Shown: positions 12,486 to 27,400 of the stretch, one piece after another | Numbering within the stretch: position 1 is the stretch's first letter | How the letters are laid out: each line of letters begins with the position of its first letter | From: Toxotes chatareus | Lineage: Eukaryota > Chordata > Actinopteri > Toxotidae | NCBI GenBank assembly: GCA_016801885.1 | Contig: CM028900.1 | Span: forward strand, 9,083,501 to 9,147,500 | Length of the DNA stretch: 64,000 nucleotides | Reading direction: 5' to 3' | Position numbers and translations under genes: made by a program | The notes under the pieces: generated by a model | Seen by the model: the letters and a program-made list of their open reading frames with translations, nothing else | What the model was told of the DNA's origin: nothing | Databases searched by the model: none

Positions 12486-15399
12486 ACTGTAATTTTTTTC
12501 TAGTTTTTAAATTTGTGAAATATAAAAAAAAGAAGAGTGCTTTAACATTTGAGGAAAAGTTATATGCTAATGTATGTTTGCTGCACGGACTCTATGTATT
12601 TCTTTTGACTGCAAAAATCAACAAAATTGGATATTCGGTTTGGCCATAGGTACCATATTCTGTTCTGTTGTATTGTGTTCCATTCTGTTGTGTAGTGTAC
12701 TGCTCATGGGTTTCTCACTTTGTAATATAACATCGTTGTCTGCAGTTATAAATGTCTGCAGTTGCAAACAACCCAAAAGTTGGTCTTATTGATTGGTTAT
12801 GCTGTAACTGATCTAGCATTGGTAAATTATTTATTAACCAATAGTAAAGCTACAAGTTATAACTTATAAAGTCTTTATAAATGGAGTCTGTAATTCAAAC
12901 TCTTAAAAAACTGAATAAAGTCACAATTGCTCTTTAATTGGAGCCCTACTTTATCTAGCAGATACTTATATCTACTTGGATGCTGTGATAATAATGATTT
13001 TTTTTTAGGTGTTCATTAAAAAGATTATTTGCTGGTACTGACAAACAAATCTCTCTCCTCTCTAACAGGTGGGACAGAAAAGATGGTGGTAACCTCTCGA
13101 CACAGAGGGAGCAGAGCAATTTGAGGCAGAGACGCACACAAAACAGTGAGTGTTCCTAAAGAACGAGGAACCAGATGACATGTTGACAAAGGATACATGC
13201 ACATGTGAATCCTCACATTATATACTGCAAATAAGTATTCCAAATCATTATGTGAGTGAAAAGCAAAGCCATGTTTTTTTTATGAGCGCGCTGTAGGTGA
13301 CAGTTAGGAGAGCGGATATGATACTATAATTACCCAGTCCTGCATCTGGATTGTTTGTAAACCATCAATTTACACTGTCAGGTGTCCAAACACCTGTCCT
13401 TATAATTGATACTCCAAACTATATACCTCTGATTTTCTGTAATGAGAGGAGAACTGTGCGTGGCTTCCTTCTTCTTTTCTTCTTTCAGACTCAGCAGCAG
13501 CTGTCAAGCAGTCAAGTTGAGAACATATACATGATATCCAGTGACAAAGACACATTTAGGTGCCTTGACTGCCTGGCCTGCAACGAGAGACCACTTTAAG
13601 ACCAACTAAAAGACAACAACTACAACATGTTTCAGATGAGGGACATACTGTAACATTTCATAGCATGTATAGAGTCAGTGCGGGTGAGTGTAAATACCAA
13701 ACACCAACCTCCAACCTCAGTACCGAAACAGATTCTACCCTCCCACAGTCTGAAATGTTAAAGAAATGCAAACTGCATTCAAAATGTCCCAGCTGAAAGG
13801 TCATGCAATATTTTGATGCACACTTGCAACAAAACCACACATCCCACTCTGTTCTTCATCTCACTTTTCATATCCAAATGTCTCTACCTGGTGCCATTTG
13901 AATATCTGCCTCACTTGCATGTTACAGTGGTTGTATTGCCCGAGTGTGGGCAAAACAGACGCAGTTAAGTATTCACTGTGTTTACCTGAGTTAGTTTGTC
14001 TCAGCATGATGAGACACCAGTTTTAATAAGAAATGAGTAATACATAGCAGCATGAGCTCACTTATCTGAGAATAGCCTGGCCCGTATTTATCAAACTGCT
14101 AAAAAAAAATGTAGATAGTTACAAGATAATGGTTCATAGAATTTGCCTTCATTTTTCAAGATTCTCTTAAGTTAGTAACATAAAAGTCAACTAGATAGAA
14201 TCTATACAAATCTTTGGTATAATTATCCACCACAAGATACTGGTCACACCAAACCAAGAGAGGCTGTGGTGACTAAAGTTAAGAGTGTAAGGAAATACGC
14301 AAGGGTGTGATTTATTGCAAATGAATTTACCTTTTCATTTGTAAGAATATTTTATCTTACAAATGTCATATAATCTCACTTTAAGTGGAAGTTAAAGTTC
14401 TTTATTTACACTTCTACTCACAAACTTAAGAATAAAGTCTATTTATCAAATGTCCAATGAACTAAAAATGCTCTTCAATTTAAAACACCCACAGGCGCAT
14501 CTCATGTTGGTTAAGAGTAGATCTTCGATAACACTTTCTGCCTTACCTATTTTAGCTTATTGGAAGCACTTTCTGAGACATGTTTTATAGTGACTGTACA
14601 AAATCATTAGTCATCGTGAATCAAATTTGCATGTATAATTAATGATAGACACATTACATAGGATGTGAGACCTCTTTTCTTTCTGCTCCTCACAGGTGCC
14701 AACAACTAGAATAAAGCTTGCATTGATTCTGTTTGCAATCACTTTCCATGTGTCCTCACTGACTGCACTCGCCATCGTAGTTTAACATTTCCCTTATCAT
14801 CCTTATTATTTATGATAATTTCCTTCCTTCTTCATTTTTTTCACCACTATTTCTAATGTTCTATTATTTCCTCCATATTTGTATTTGTACATACTATAAA
14901 TATATTAGACTGTTAATTTCACACATGGACATCTTAAGGATTTTAAAGAAAACTTGAATTGAGCCATTTATGTTTTTGCAAATAAATAATATGGCAGATG
15001 TAGGGCAAATCCATGTATCTATTTATATCTATTCCCACCATAAGAAAACATGGAATTGACCATCATTAATCTTTACTTAAGAGCTGCTCTTGAACATTAC
15101 TACACTTTGCTGTAACTAGAAGTGAAACCTGTCATAAAAGTGTCACACTCTTGACTTTTAGCAAATGTTTTTTTTAAAACATTTGAATTATGGCTCAGAT
15201 TTGGGGTCACGTGGTCTTGGAAGTTTGTGATGCAAATAATTTGATGATTTTTGTTTTCCAAAGAAATGAATAACTGTAGAAAAAAAAGTGTATAACTGGG
15301 AGAGCTGAGAAATGTGTTGAATATGAGTCAAACCACATTCAACACAAATTAGTCTCACAGGTACAACTTCCCATTCCTGGAAATGATTTCAGCCCCCCC

Positions 15400-15401
<2 letters not shown>

Positions 15402-15469
<68 letters not shown>
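15402..15469. repeat. (CA)n microsatellite, about 34 units
   Basis: An uninterrupted CA run, preceded by a run of C. The His/Thr-rich open frame across it is an artefact of the repeat. Confidence 0.97.
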
Positions 15470-15474
<5 letters not shown>

Positions 15475-16904
15475 TGCATGGATTCTTAGGACACTAATTG
15501 TTTGTCAAAGTCAACCCACACAGTCCACACGCTTTTCAACTGCAGCCGACTTGTTCTTGGAGCCAGCAATGATGCTGCAAAGGTACAAGTATTTCCTGTA
15601 GGCATGAAAGAAAAGATTGTAAATCCTGTTATCAAACATGTACAGAATCTCTGCAAAGGAATACAAATGTAAGTGACTAAGCTGTCATTTTGTTTTCAGG
15701 ACTAATCAGTGTTAACTAAAAACAGGTGACTTTCACTGCACATTCACACAGCACAAAGAAGGAGCCATGAGTGGGTTTTCTCTTTTCCTTTGTGTGCCTC
15801 TGGTCCCCCTTTATCAAATGTGGGCGCACAAAGGTCAACTCAAGAGGTATTTCAACGCCTTTTATCCGTTATTTAAATGTTGAGAACTTGTACTTTCCTG
15901 TGCAAACTGACTGCGAACAGGGGGTGTGTGACAGGATGTAATGATTCATACTTTTCACTGGTGGACTTGTTGTTTACACTAGTAAACATGCTAAAGTTTT
16001 TTTGGTTGAATCATTTCACTAATAGTCAGACTAATTGCTGTCTAGATAACTGAACACATCCGTTATGGCAGGGATCCAAGGTTCAAAGACAACCACAACT
16101 GTGATTCCTTCAAAGTGGAGATCAAACGTCCATTCCTGTTAATCTGGTGCCATGTAATTATGGCTATCCACCAGATCTAATTAAATTCAAATGTCCCTTG
16201 GCTGCTCTTTTCAGAAAATGCATATCAAGGTTCATCTAGATTTCAAGGTCAGGATCACAAGACAGCAGAAAATCCTTTGATGGTGAGATGTGTGTCTACA
16301 AAACAAGATTAAACCTGACTCTGTGGAAGAAAAACAAATCCCATGTTTTTAGACACTGGGACAATCCACAAATCTAGATATGAATGAAAGCCATCATTAA
16401 ACATTACAAGTGCTATATCTGAAATTTAACTTTTCACATCCACAATGGTTTGTTCAGCTATGGAATCACTGCTTTCTTTTTCTCACAGTTGCCTGTGTAT
16501 GACTCAACTTTTCATACACTCTTTTCACATAAACAGCCCTCTCACCACTGACTGCAGTGACCTCTGTGTCTCACATCCCAACTCCAAGTGTGATACTGTG
16601 TACTAGATGTAGAGGACATCTGTTGAACCTGACCTTGTCTTACCAAAGGGTCAGCCTGCAACTCTTTTCAGGCTCAATGCACATGCTGTCTCAGCCCTGC
16701 ATTTTTAGTGTTTGATTACATTTGAAGTGCTACATGATCATTATACTTATATATACAGGTATAGTACAGGTTTTACTAATCTTTATGTGTTGTGATATTA
16801 GACAGATGTAGAAACTGGTAATGTACCAGCAAGACGAAGAGCTAACAGTTTTGTGATGCTGTTTGGACACATGGGTGCTTTTAGGAACGGGGGTCATTGC
16901 CATG

Positions 16905-17050
16905 CTCATCCTCTTAATTTAGCATGTTAGCATGCTAACATGCTAATTAGCACAAAGCAAAGTGCAGCTGATGGTAGTGTCATCAGTTTTGCATGTATAA
17001 ACCAAAAATATTGGACAAATTAAAATTTGCATACTGATGTCGATGGAGGA
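16905..17050 (+). repeat. Teleost interspersed repeat (GCATGCTAACATGCTAAT type), partial
   Basis: Opens with repeated gcatgttagcatgctaac words, followed by segments resembling the family's 'cagctgatgg...gtcatcagttttgca' and 'ataaaccaaaa.attggacaaatta' blocks. This element is very common in percomorph genomes. A fuller copy of the same family lies near 24.0-24.4 kb. Family name not assigned. Confidence 0.6.
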
Positions 17051-19800
17051 GAAGTTCAACACAGCCGGCAGGGTTGGTGGGTGGGAAGCCAGTGAGGGAT
17101 GGTTTTTGCACCAGGAATGGGTCTATGTGAGTTGGCAGAGCAACATTCCTGACACAAACAAGGCTTCAGTGAGGATACAAATATTATTTGTTATGCTACG
17201 CACATAAAGTTGGTACATTACATGCACTACATGTTGATTACATTATGGACATGTTATTGCATTACCAGTTTCAATGACTGATGTAGATATCTGAATGATG
17301 GAAAGTACCTTTTTCTTTACCTTCACCACAACAAAAGCAGTTTTGAAAGTGTAATATGTGCAAGACTTTACTCTTTTTGTGATTATTATTTTATAGCTAT
17401 TTTCTTTAAATATGGGAAAACCAATATTTAAATTTGGCTTATTCTCTGTGAAACATTTGGCAGATCGTGATGATCTTAAAGTAAATGCACAAATATGCAC
17501 AAATTGCTCCTTGCTTTTACAGCCTCTGACAGCCTGTGAAAAGCGCCTTTGTCTCATCATTTGGTGTCATTGTGTCTTGTGGAGGACAGGGGTACCATTC
17601 TTCTTTGGTAATTAACGCTGATCTGTCTATGCTTGTTGACTTTGGCAGGCAGGGGCTGTCCTCGTGAGCTTGTGCGTCAAGCTATCATCCAGGAGGTCCA
17701 GCACCAGCCGTCCTCAAACAAACAATTTCAGTGTTGAGGGCCATATAGATCTCTCACTCACACATACTCACTAATTTCTCAGATTTCAGGGTCTGTGGTT
17801 TGAATTCCCATTTAAATCATATTTATCAGTGATAATAAGTCATTAGCTTAAGATGTACCAAACATTGTATTTCATGTAGTTTGAACTGGAAAATCACCCC
17901 ATTCTTGACAGAAAATAGGCTCAGTATTATGATGTGGTGGAAATACCCAATGTCTCCCGAGAGACTGTGATTTACTATACAGAAAATAAACTGTGGTACT
18001 CAAGTGATCATCTGGATGCTTTCCCACAATAGCAGTTTAATGGTATAGGCCCATAGGGTGACAGAAAGCTAGAAAAGGCTTGATTGACAATGATTTTCTG
18101 CTCATAGAAGGAAGCATAACATGGACAACATCGAAAATGAATAATGCTGACTTTCTTTAGCTTACACTCAGAACAACCAGCTGTATACAGCAGTTATGTC
18201 ATTTTTAACAAAGCAAATGTTACATTCATAGATTGCAGGCCATGTGCAAAGAAAGCAATATGTCACAACCCAGTAAACAGCAGTTTGGCATGTTTTTCCT
18301 GGTTTATCTTAGAGCCTGCAGCATGAGCTAGTTGATAGCAAGGCTGAAAAATACCAACAAACAACATGGCTAGAGGCCTTCTTCACATCTTTGAGACAAG
18401 GACAATAAACAGAAATCAAAGCGTCCATGCTTTCAGCAGTAGCCAACAGAGCCAGACAGTAGTAGATTTGTTTGTGATGGTTTTGGTGTCCACTAATGTC
18501 AGCCAAAACTTGGTCACTTGGTCAGTTAATAACAAAGCCCAGTGGTTATGCAAGATTTGTTTATTTCTGTGTTTTGGTGTGTCAGTATACTTCATTAGTT
18601 TCTTTTTATACACAGTCTATGTTCATAACACATGAAAAACCAGACATTCATCTTGATTTACTGATTCATTGCTGCATTGCTGTTTTTATGTTAGCTGAAT
18701 TGATTGTATAACTATTATTTTGGATTTTCTTTGCACGCTAGTTGTTATTTTATTGTTTTAATATAATGGCTGGTGGCGTATGCTGAGTGTGTTTGAGAGA
18801 GACCCATAGATGAGGCAGGAATCCAAGGTTTGAGAAGGCAAAGCTGCTTTATTTTATTATCATTTCTTTTTAGACGTGTAGTTCATGCTCTGTTCTGTGA
18901 TAAATTAAATAAGGAAACTCATGGGTTTGTTCTACACTTCTGTAGAGATACGCGAGTAAAAAATTCAGTCAGAAATCATAACTGGGCTTTGAACAATTTT
19001 TCACCTTGTTACCTTCTAATTATGTTCTGAACAATATGATGAGAAGGTGGCGTAAAGCAGGGCAATTTATATATATATATTTTTTTTTTCCATTTCTTTT
19101 TGCTTGTAGGTTTAAAACTAAACACATAGGCCCCAGACACAGGGAAAAGCAAAGTGATCTTCATATGCAACACCTTCTTTACTCCTGGTGGCTGTACAGT
19201 TATCTGTTTTCATGATCACCATTCATAGAAGTAACAAAAGCCTTTTCTTCTAAAGAATGCACAGTGTGTTGTACTATCAGCAGAGCCGCTGATACAGTAA
19301 TCCTGTGGTGTCAGTTATCTCAAGATGTAAATACCTGACCACTGCGTGTGTCTGCGCACCAGGTTACACAGAACCTTTATGAATGCTTGTGTGCGCAAAA
19401 GCCCCTCTGGAGACAGAGCTATGTGCGTCATACCACGGATCAGCCTATTATCCTGGGCTGAGGGTGGCAGGGGAAGGGGATGTGGGGTACCCAGAAAGGT
19501 GGCAGTATGCTTGACAAGGGGAATGAAATGAAAAGTAGATAAAGCACATTGTTAGATAGACTCAGTGAATGGATACAGCTAAAAAGAATAAAGATGGGAA
19601 GTAAAAGAGAGCAAAAACAGAGAGGGCAGTGAGGAAGACATTAGAAAGAGGTCAGAGTCTGAGTGGAGTAGGATGATGCACCTCTCATAGTGATTTAGTG
19701 ATGTAATGCTCTTATTCGACTACTCCAAATACATGGAAAGTGAATGAATTTGAAAAAAAAAAAAAGAAGTCTGGGTCACTTTTATTTGTCTTTCTCTCTC

Positions 19801-19844
19801 CACTCCACTCCACTCCACTCCACTCCATCCACACACACACACAC
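19801..19844. repeat. (CACTC)n pentamer followed by (CA)n
   Basis: Five CACTC units (19801-19827) run straight into a short CA tract (about 19830-19844). Confidence 0.95.
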
Positions 19845-21319
19845 AGCCTTTAAGTGCAGTGCAGACACAGACATACACACAATCTGAACAAACAGGGGAT
19901 TTACTGAATTGAGCTGCTCATGATGAAATGGATTTGATATATGGGACAGTGGAAAATCAGTAGAAAGGCAAGACCTGATTTAAATCATGTATAAAACAGA
20001 TAAAGCCATCAAAGCTCCACCAGACTTCAGGATGTAGAGCGGGATAAAGGGATGAAACTCTGAGAGCACTGGGGACTGAAAGCAACTTAATGTGAATAAA
20101 CAAAAGTAAGAGCTAACATGATGATGATTTTGTTTACAATGCGCTTAATTATCCAGGTTTAGCACATTAGCATGCTAATATTTGCTGAACAAATATCAAA
20201 TATTACTTAGAAGTGACACTGCAAGAGCCCAGATGGAAAGAAAGTTGCAGGTTTGTATCCCCCCAGGTGTTGCTGCATCTTGTGCTACTGATCTTGCCGC
20301 TCAGTGTCCATATGGTCTCTCAGCTGGACCCTAAGTTGGGATAACAGTTCTTAACCCACCAGAGAAGGGAGAGGAAGTAAGTGTAGAGGGAACTAGAAAC
20401 ACACATTGCTTCAGGGCAAAATTAGTGGATGAAATTAGTGTTTGATATTAGTTAAAGGATGCAACCATCCGGTGCTGATTAGTTAGGTGATAAGATTTGG
20501 AAACCGGGTACAGCAATGCTTAGGTGGTTCATCATCAATTAGTTGTCCTTGCACATATTCTGGTTTGTCGGCATTCATCTAAATTGACTTATCATTCCTT
20601 TGTTTACCCCAGGCTTGTTGGGTCATAACTCACTTTACTCATTTTCTCATTTTCTTTGCTTAATGCCTACCACTTGACCTCCAGAGCCAGAGCAGACTGG
20701 CAGCAGGTTGAGTGAAACGTAATGTGTTTTTGATTTGGTAGTGGAGAGTTTGAGAGAAGACTGCCAGAGAAAAGAACAGCTAAGCGTGGATTAAGAGACC
20801 TAAGCTGGTTGAAGGAGGGTGTCTGAGAAGCAGAAGTGACATTCAGGACATCTGTGTGTTCGCCTGTTCTAGCCATGTGACCACTGACCCTCCCAGACTA
20901 AAGGGGAGAGGGGAGGGGATCGTCCTCTGCACCAAAGCCAAAAAAGGAAATCTAGAGCTGGGGTCAAGAGGTCAGTCCTCATGGTTTGCAGGATGAGTTG
21001 TAATGTAGTGTGTTCGTGAAGTTAACCAGGAGCAGTTGCTCAATCTTTACTTTCTATCCAATTTACAGCTGAGATGTACACAAAAGCACATGCACAAGAG
21101 CACTATATTAAATTACAGTCTAGTGTAAGTATCACATCTTTTTGTTTGTTTAAACTAATACTGACGATTAGGCAGCCTGTCATTTCTTTCTGTAATTGCT
21201 TTGGATGAATAAGAAAGTGATGGACTTGTTATCTCGGACACTGCACAGAACTTTCATCTTCAGCCTCTTCCTTATCTTCTGCACAAAGCACTTATGCAGT
21301 CACCGCAAGAAAATGTGCA

Positions 21320-21392
21320 AACACACACGCGCACACACATGCACCTACACACACGCGCACCTACACACACACGCACCTACACACACATGCAC

Positions 21393-21433
<41 letters not shown>
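21320..21433. repeat. Compound CA microsatellite with CACCTACACACACG units
   Basis: An interrupted CA array with interspersed CACCTA and GCGC/ATGC variants on the left and a pure (CA)n on the right. It ends in a short (CAGT)n. Confidence 0.95.
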
Positions 21434-21435
<2 letters not shown>

Positions 21436-23275
21436 CAGTCAGTCAGTGCAGAACATACTGTTTGTTTCTTCTCACTTGTTTGCCAGTGATTCTGATGTGC
21501 CAGAACAATAAATCCAGAAAATGTGTTCCAGCTTACCATGGAGCCGCAGGACTGTGGGATCATTCAGTCTCTGATACAGTTTTTTAAATTCAATTTTTCT
21601 CTGCTCTGCTCAGTGAGATTTGGTGAGAGTATTAAACTGCACATGCTACGCAGAGCAAATAGGGAAGAACACAATGTACTAGAAACACCACGGAGTGTGC
21701 GTTCATAAAGTGTCAGTGTGCAGCTCTTGTGCAGTAAAATGTGTCTGAGTAACTCTTGGTTTGTATGTGCATTTTAATGCAACAGCAGAGTTTTTTTTTT
21801 GCACATTCACTGGTGCATCTGTCCACCATGTTGTCAGAAACACCAACTGGCAGAAAGCATCAGAATAGCCCCAGCCTGAGCCACACAGTGTTTTCAATTC
21901 TGTTTACTTTTGTTGCTAGGGCTGTTGTGAGATAAACGCAGACAACAGATAGTTTGACAGTTCCTCCTCTGTTCCTTGTCCAACACGACCTGCTGTCTTC
22001 ATCCAGCACGGGGCCACCCACTGCTCACTTTAATGATTAACCTCAGATTAACTGCAGCACAAAGATCCCTCTTGTTTCCATTGCTTTTCACCCTCCCACA
22101 CCCCTTTTTTCTTCCTCAGTTTATCTCCTTGCGCTACATTCTCTGCAGCCAGTAAATGTCAGCCACTTAGGGAAGGAAAATAAATATCCATGAGAGCAAA
22201 GCAGCAATAGGAGTCACCTGCCACACTACGCAGCAGCATCTGCTCATCCAGCTTAAAGCGCACAATCCACAGTCAGGCCTTATGCCATTTTTAGCAGCAG
22301 AGATAAGGGAGCTGCTAGACTTCAAATCCGCACAGTTCTCTCTTTAGTGCTCTTCATGACAAAAGTAGTATTAAAAAGGAAAGGGTTTATTCTTTCATAA
22401 ACTTTTGCTTGTATTCCCTTTGAGGCACCACCTCCAGCTTTGGCATGTATGACGTCAGCCTGATATTATGCAGTGTATGCAGCTCTCTAGGAAAGTTTCC
22501 CTCTCTTTTTCTTCTCTTTATCCATGCCTCCCACACCATGAGTCAAATATCATTATCTCAGTGTGATACTCTCTGTGTATAATTAACGTTAGGTGCATGG
22601 TGACATTTCCGCAGCCATAATGATGTTCTGCAGATATGAAGAAGAAGGTGGTGGAATTATTTTCCTGCAGGAGTGATAATCTAAAATATCCTGGTCACAG
22701 GGGTCAGGTGGGCGGCTGAATGCCACATACCACCAGTTACTTTTTCAATTAGCCAAAGTACGAATTTCTTCCTCCATGCAATATGCTCCTCTGTCACTTT
22801 ACTTAGGCCACATGAGTTTCTTAATATTCTTTTGCTATCTCTCTCTTCTCTCTTATCTCTCTTCATTGACACCAAGCCTCTTCTTTCACAGCTATGAGAC
22901 TCACTGTCACTGTTTACCTCCTTTTCTCTCCCCTCCCCTCCTCTCCACCCTCCTCCCCCTCCATGGCAGTAAGCGGTGAGTAGGCTGCTTGGTCAAAAAG
23001 ACGTATGGGCAATGATGTCAGCAGCCTGCGTCAAAGTCTCAGGGGCACGTTTACAATCCCCTTAACCGAACTGAGCCTTCCATCGAGATCATCGCATGCT
23101 AATCAAATCTGCACTGCTGGTGGTGCGTGTTTGTGCATGCGCGTCGATTTCCTCCTACGGCTCAATCCCTCAATTCATAGACATGCAGAAAAGTGCAGCT
23201 ACTCTGCAATTGTGCAGTGCTTTGAGCTAAGCAGGCATGCATACGTGTACTCAGGATGTGTGTGGAAACAGAAGG

Positions 23276-23294
23276 ACACACACACACACACACA

Positions 23295-23352
<58 letters not shown>
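23276..23352. repeat. Compound (CA)n(CACG)n(CA)n microsatellite
   Basis: A CA run, then four to five CACG units, then a longer CA run. The His/Thr open frames on both strands are artefacts. Confidence 0.97.
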
Positions 23353-23354
<2 letters not shown>

Positions 23355-23997
23355 CCTTAAAGAAAACAGTGTGTAACCTTGAAATGGCTCATTAGATTCT
23401 TTTTCTGGTTGATCAGTGGAGGTGACTGGGTGCTTTTTGAGGAGCACCAATCCATTATAGTTCTCCCTGTGGATCGTTGATTTTGCTTAGAAAGAAAAAT
23501 AAAACTCCCCTCATTACAGTTTTTCTGAAGAAGAGTGCAGTTCCCAGGCCACTAGAGCAAGGATTCAGCCTTGAGGCACGGCATGTGCACAACCAGGTGA
23601 GCTACCAGTACATCCTAATGTTTCATGTAAAAGATTCACTACTGGCACAGATAATGTAGGCTTGTTGTGTTACTGGACGTGTTGGGCTTCTGGTGGATTG
23701 AGTCGGCTGGCTTGTGGTTTGCATTTATACTTAACTGCACCAGAAGGTGGCACTTATATGAATTGTCAAAACTGAAAAGTATTCAGAATTTTGGACCCCA
23801 GAGTTGACCAGGCTCCAAAAATGCTGGATCTTGACAACACTTCCCCCAGTGCAACTCAGTGCCATCTTTTGTTAGACCCTGTCTGGTAATTGCTTGTACC
23901 ATGACCCCAGTTAGAGTGAGGGGTTTTCCTTATACAACACTACAAGTCTCCATTCACAGTAGTGGCTCTCTGAACCTGGATCAAACACATACAAAGT

Positions 23998-24435
23998 CGA
24001 GGCAAAGGAATGCTAACGTGCTCACAATGAAAATGTTAACATGCTGATTTTGTAAAGACAAAGTGCAGTTGAGGCTAATGGGAATGATTACAAACTATAT
24101 TAATTTAAATTCTGACTTGATGATGATGCCAGAACAAACGTTAAGGGATCAAAAAAATTATCAGGATACCTTGTCTAGGAACGAATGTCTGTACCATATG
24201 TCTGACCCAATCTCTGTTGAGATATCTGACTGGACAAGTGTAAAATTTGACCTTATGGTAGCACTAGAAAGAATTCAGGGTTGTACCAAAGTCATTAGGA
24301 TACATTGTCTGGAGACACTGAGTAACTCTAAAAATTTTCATGGCAATCCATCTGGTAGTTGTCAAGATAATTCTGTTGGAACCAAAGTGATGGACGGACT
24401 GAGTGAAGCTACTATCGCTAGAGCAAGGGCTTAAA
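23998..24435 (+). repeat. Teleost interspersed repeat, fuller degenerate copy
   Basis: In order: gctaacgtgctcacaatg, aaagtgcagttgaggctaat, a 'gacttgatgatgatgcca' block, 'aatgtctgtaccatatg', 'ttgagatatctgactgga', 'accaaagtcattaggata', 'catggcaatccatctg', and 'accaaagtgatggacgg' near the end. This is the characteristic block order of a repeat found in very many copies in percomorph genomes. The 123-codon frame across it is not a gene. Confidence 0.7.
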
Positions 24436-27400
24436 ATTTAATGGCATCATCAGGGTTAGAAACTCAAGAAAGCTCTTGTAACGCATCAGAGTGTATTATA
24501 CAACTGCTTTCACAGGCAAAACATTACTCCTCATGAGAAGTAAACCAAACTTCATTAGCAAAGTCTGCCCCTAACTGAGCCCCTGTCATGCATGGGCACG
24601 GCATCATGCATGGTGACTTTGCACAAAAATCTCGAGCTTTTATGCACTCAGTGGCCTTAACTGGCATCATTACAGATAGATGACAGTCTGTTACTGTTTT
24701 CCACTCTAATAGTCAATGGGCTCTCAGCATCTGCTCAGGCTTGACTGTAACATCCATCACAAGGTTTAGCGACACTGCAGAAGTGAGTTGGTGGGGGAGG
24801 GGGGTGGTAGTGTGAGGTAACCCATTAACTGGTTAGAGCTGTGACCGCACAAACAGAGCATTTGTGCTGCATTTACGTCAGACAGCAGCTGTGGTTCGCC
24901 CCCTGCCCCCCCCGCAATACTATGAGAGTCAGCCAGACAGGCTGCAGGACTGGGAAAGAAAAACACTGCAAGGAGCCATTTGTTTGCTTTTGCGGGCATG
25001 CTGATATGCTCCACAATGTCCACACAACACACAGACACACAAAAGAGATTAAAGTGGTTGCCCGTGGCATTTTCACGGAGGTGACAGAGAAAGATTCATA
25101 CACGTACATACACAAAGCTTCTATAATCCACAACATGACATCTGCTATAATCCTCCTTGGCATTTAGTGCATACGGCTGAGCGATTATAACAGGTGTCAT
25201 GTTATATTTAAGCCTGGATTATGCTGGCTTTAGCCTGCATGTGTCTAGCAGCAAATGTAAGTGTGCGTGAGGGTGTGAAATCACTGGGCTGCAGACTCGT
25301 AAATGGCGTTTATTGTTTTAATTAGGGACTGTGTGGAGTGATGTCTGCTGTTTGGGATTTTAACTCCCCACTCTTAATTCTGCGGAAACTTCAGATGAAA
25401 AATACAAAAAAAAAGAATAGAGAATAGAATGTCTGGAGCAGTAGAGGGTTAAAGGTTTTCGAAGGAATAAGAATCACCAGGAGAAAGAGATAATTTCCTG
25501 GACAGAGAAAGCCATCTGTATCACCTGTACTTCACTTTTCCCTCATTACTATTGTCTTCCTTTCCTCCCATTGATGTCAGACTAGAATAATGTAAGAGGA
25601 GAGAATACATAGTACATTGTGTTTGCTGTCAGTCATTGACGTGTGCAAGCATCTGTGTGTGTGTGTCCTCAACAGGCAAAGCAAAAGCTATTTACTAAGT
25701 AGGTCAAACTCTCTGAACACAGTGTGTGCTCTGCACGGTTACAGCATAGACAGTCATGCACAGTTGTTGCTCTGTAAATGTGCCCTTTTGATGTTACATG
25801 AGGTTTATAGGACACCCTTTTAGTCACACAAAGTTAGAGCAAATGGGCTGCAAAGTGACACAGGGGGATTTCAAGGCTGGTGCTTTATTATAAATTTAAG
25901 CTCATGAAAAGACCAAAATCAACAATGCATTAGTTTTTTAACGTTTTTCAAAAGGCTGAATATTTTCTCGAATCGCCAGGGCACTGTGGTTTTTCACATT
26001 TGCCTTAGTTGTTAGTGACTGTGTGCACATTCACTGGACTTGTCTGATATCTTTAATGTCTTCTGTTATATATACACAGACTTCTGTTGTCATTTCTGTT
26101 TGCTGATGCTCTCTGACATTTCTGGCTGTTCATCACTTCTGTTGTCTGAGTTCTTACATCACTTGAGTCGTTTGAGTTTGTCATTTTAAACATCACTTCA
26201 TGTTTAACAGTTGGTAAGTTCATAAGACAGATGCAAACTCCTCTTATTAAGAGATAAAAACACTATTTTAGAGCAAATAGAGCCAGATCAAGAGTAAGGA
26301 AATGCTTTGGTGATCATATTTTCTTGTTTTCACTTCAAAATCAGCCCAGTGTGTACAAACAGGCCATGCTCAAAAATCTGATAAAAAGCAAACAAATGAA
26401 CAAAGTAAAACCAGTTAAACCTATTTTCAGTGTGCTCTAAGAAGGTTTATATCTTCTGTGGCTGCAGCTGAGCACAAAGCATTTCTTTGTGTAGGTGTAG
26501 ACAATGTGGTTTATGTCTGCAAATTTGAAATACATAATCATGTTTTTAATGTGCTGTCATATTTGGGGAAAGAAACTGTTAAAAGAGATTAAATTATTAT
26601 GTTTTGCAAAAAAGATAAAGCAAAAGAGACAGTTGAGAGATCTGGGTAGTGATTGGGAGAAAAACAAATACCATTATTTACACACAGAAAAAGACTATTA
26701 TGCATATACATTACTGCTTTGGGAATATTGGGAATATTGTCCCTGACCTTTGCTGGCATTCAAACCCATTGAGTCAAAATTGGAAGAGAACAAATAAACA
26801 GACTTCACATAGACAAAGAAAGGAAGAAAAACAGGTGTTCATTATAATCTCTGTGTAAGAACCGGTGCAGTGCTGGCGTCAGAAGCTACTGATGTCACCT
26901 CCAAAGCTGCCCTCCCTCCCCCTCCTTCACCAGTGTGTCCAGAAAGACTGCATCACTGCTGGGCCTGATGATCGCCTTACTTCTCCCAGGAGAGACACAT
27001 CAGTGAGTGCATAAGTGACCAATGACCTCCTCCTACAGATATATCTCCATAGTCTTATATTTTTGAGATAGATGGAGACAGGTGCTATGCCTGACATGAT
27101 GTAATGTGACGAATATGTGCTTCATTACCAGGTGCTCTAAATTGCAGAAAAATTAAGAATGTGGTGGGAAAACAATGTACAATTCATCACCAAACACAGA
27201 TGTGACACACATGAGACAAAGCAGTGTACCACAACATGGCAAATACTTTCAGATGGTATAAAAGTCTGTGTGTATGCATTAATGCAGCATACTTCCTCTC
27301 TGCCACAAAGTGCATGCAACTCAGGACAATGAAATTGTCCCTCATACAGCTCTGTATGAGGGACAAATAATGAATGTGGGGTGGGGTAAAAGAGGGGAAG

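Noticed and set aside
15383..15601. His/Thr-rich open frame
   Set aside because: Translation of a CA microsatellite.
20155..20205. Third copy of the GCATGCTAA-type interspersed repeat
   Set aside because: Only a short AGCACATTAGCATGCTAAT word matches; too little to call.
21196..21587. Two overlapping His/Thr-rich frames
   Set aside because: Translation of a compound CA repeat; no splice sites or conserved flanks.
23005..23450. Frames on both strands across a CA/CACG array
   Set aside because: Microsatellite artefacts.
24063..24434. 123-codon open frame
   Set aside because: Lies entirely within a common teleost interspersed repeat.
24766..25163. Overlapping frames on both strands in the gene desert
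   Set aside because: No domain, no splice-bounded exon and no consistent codon pattern.
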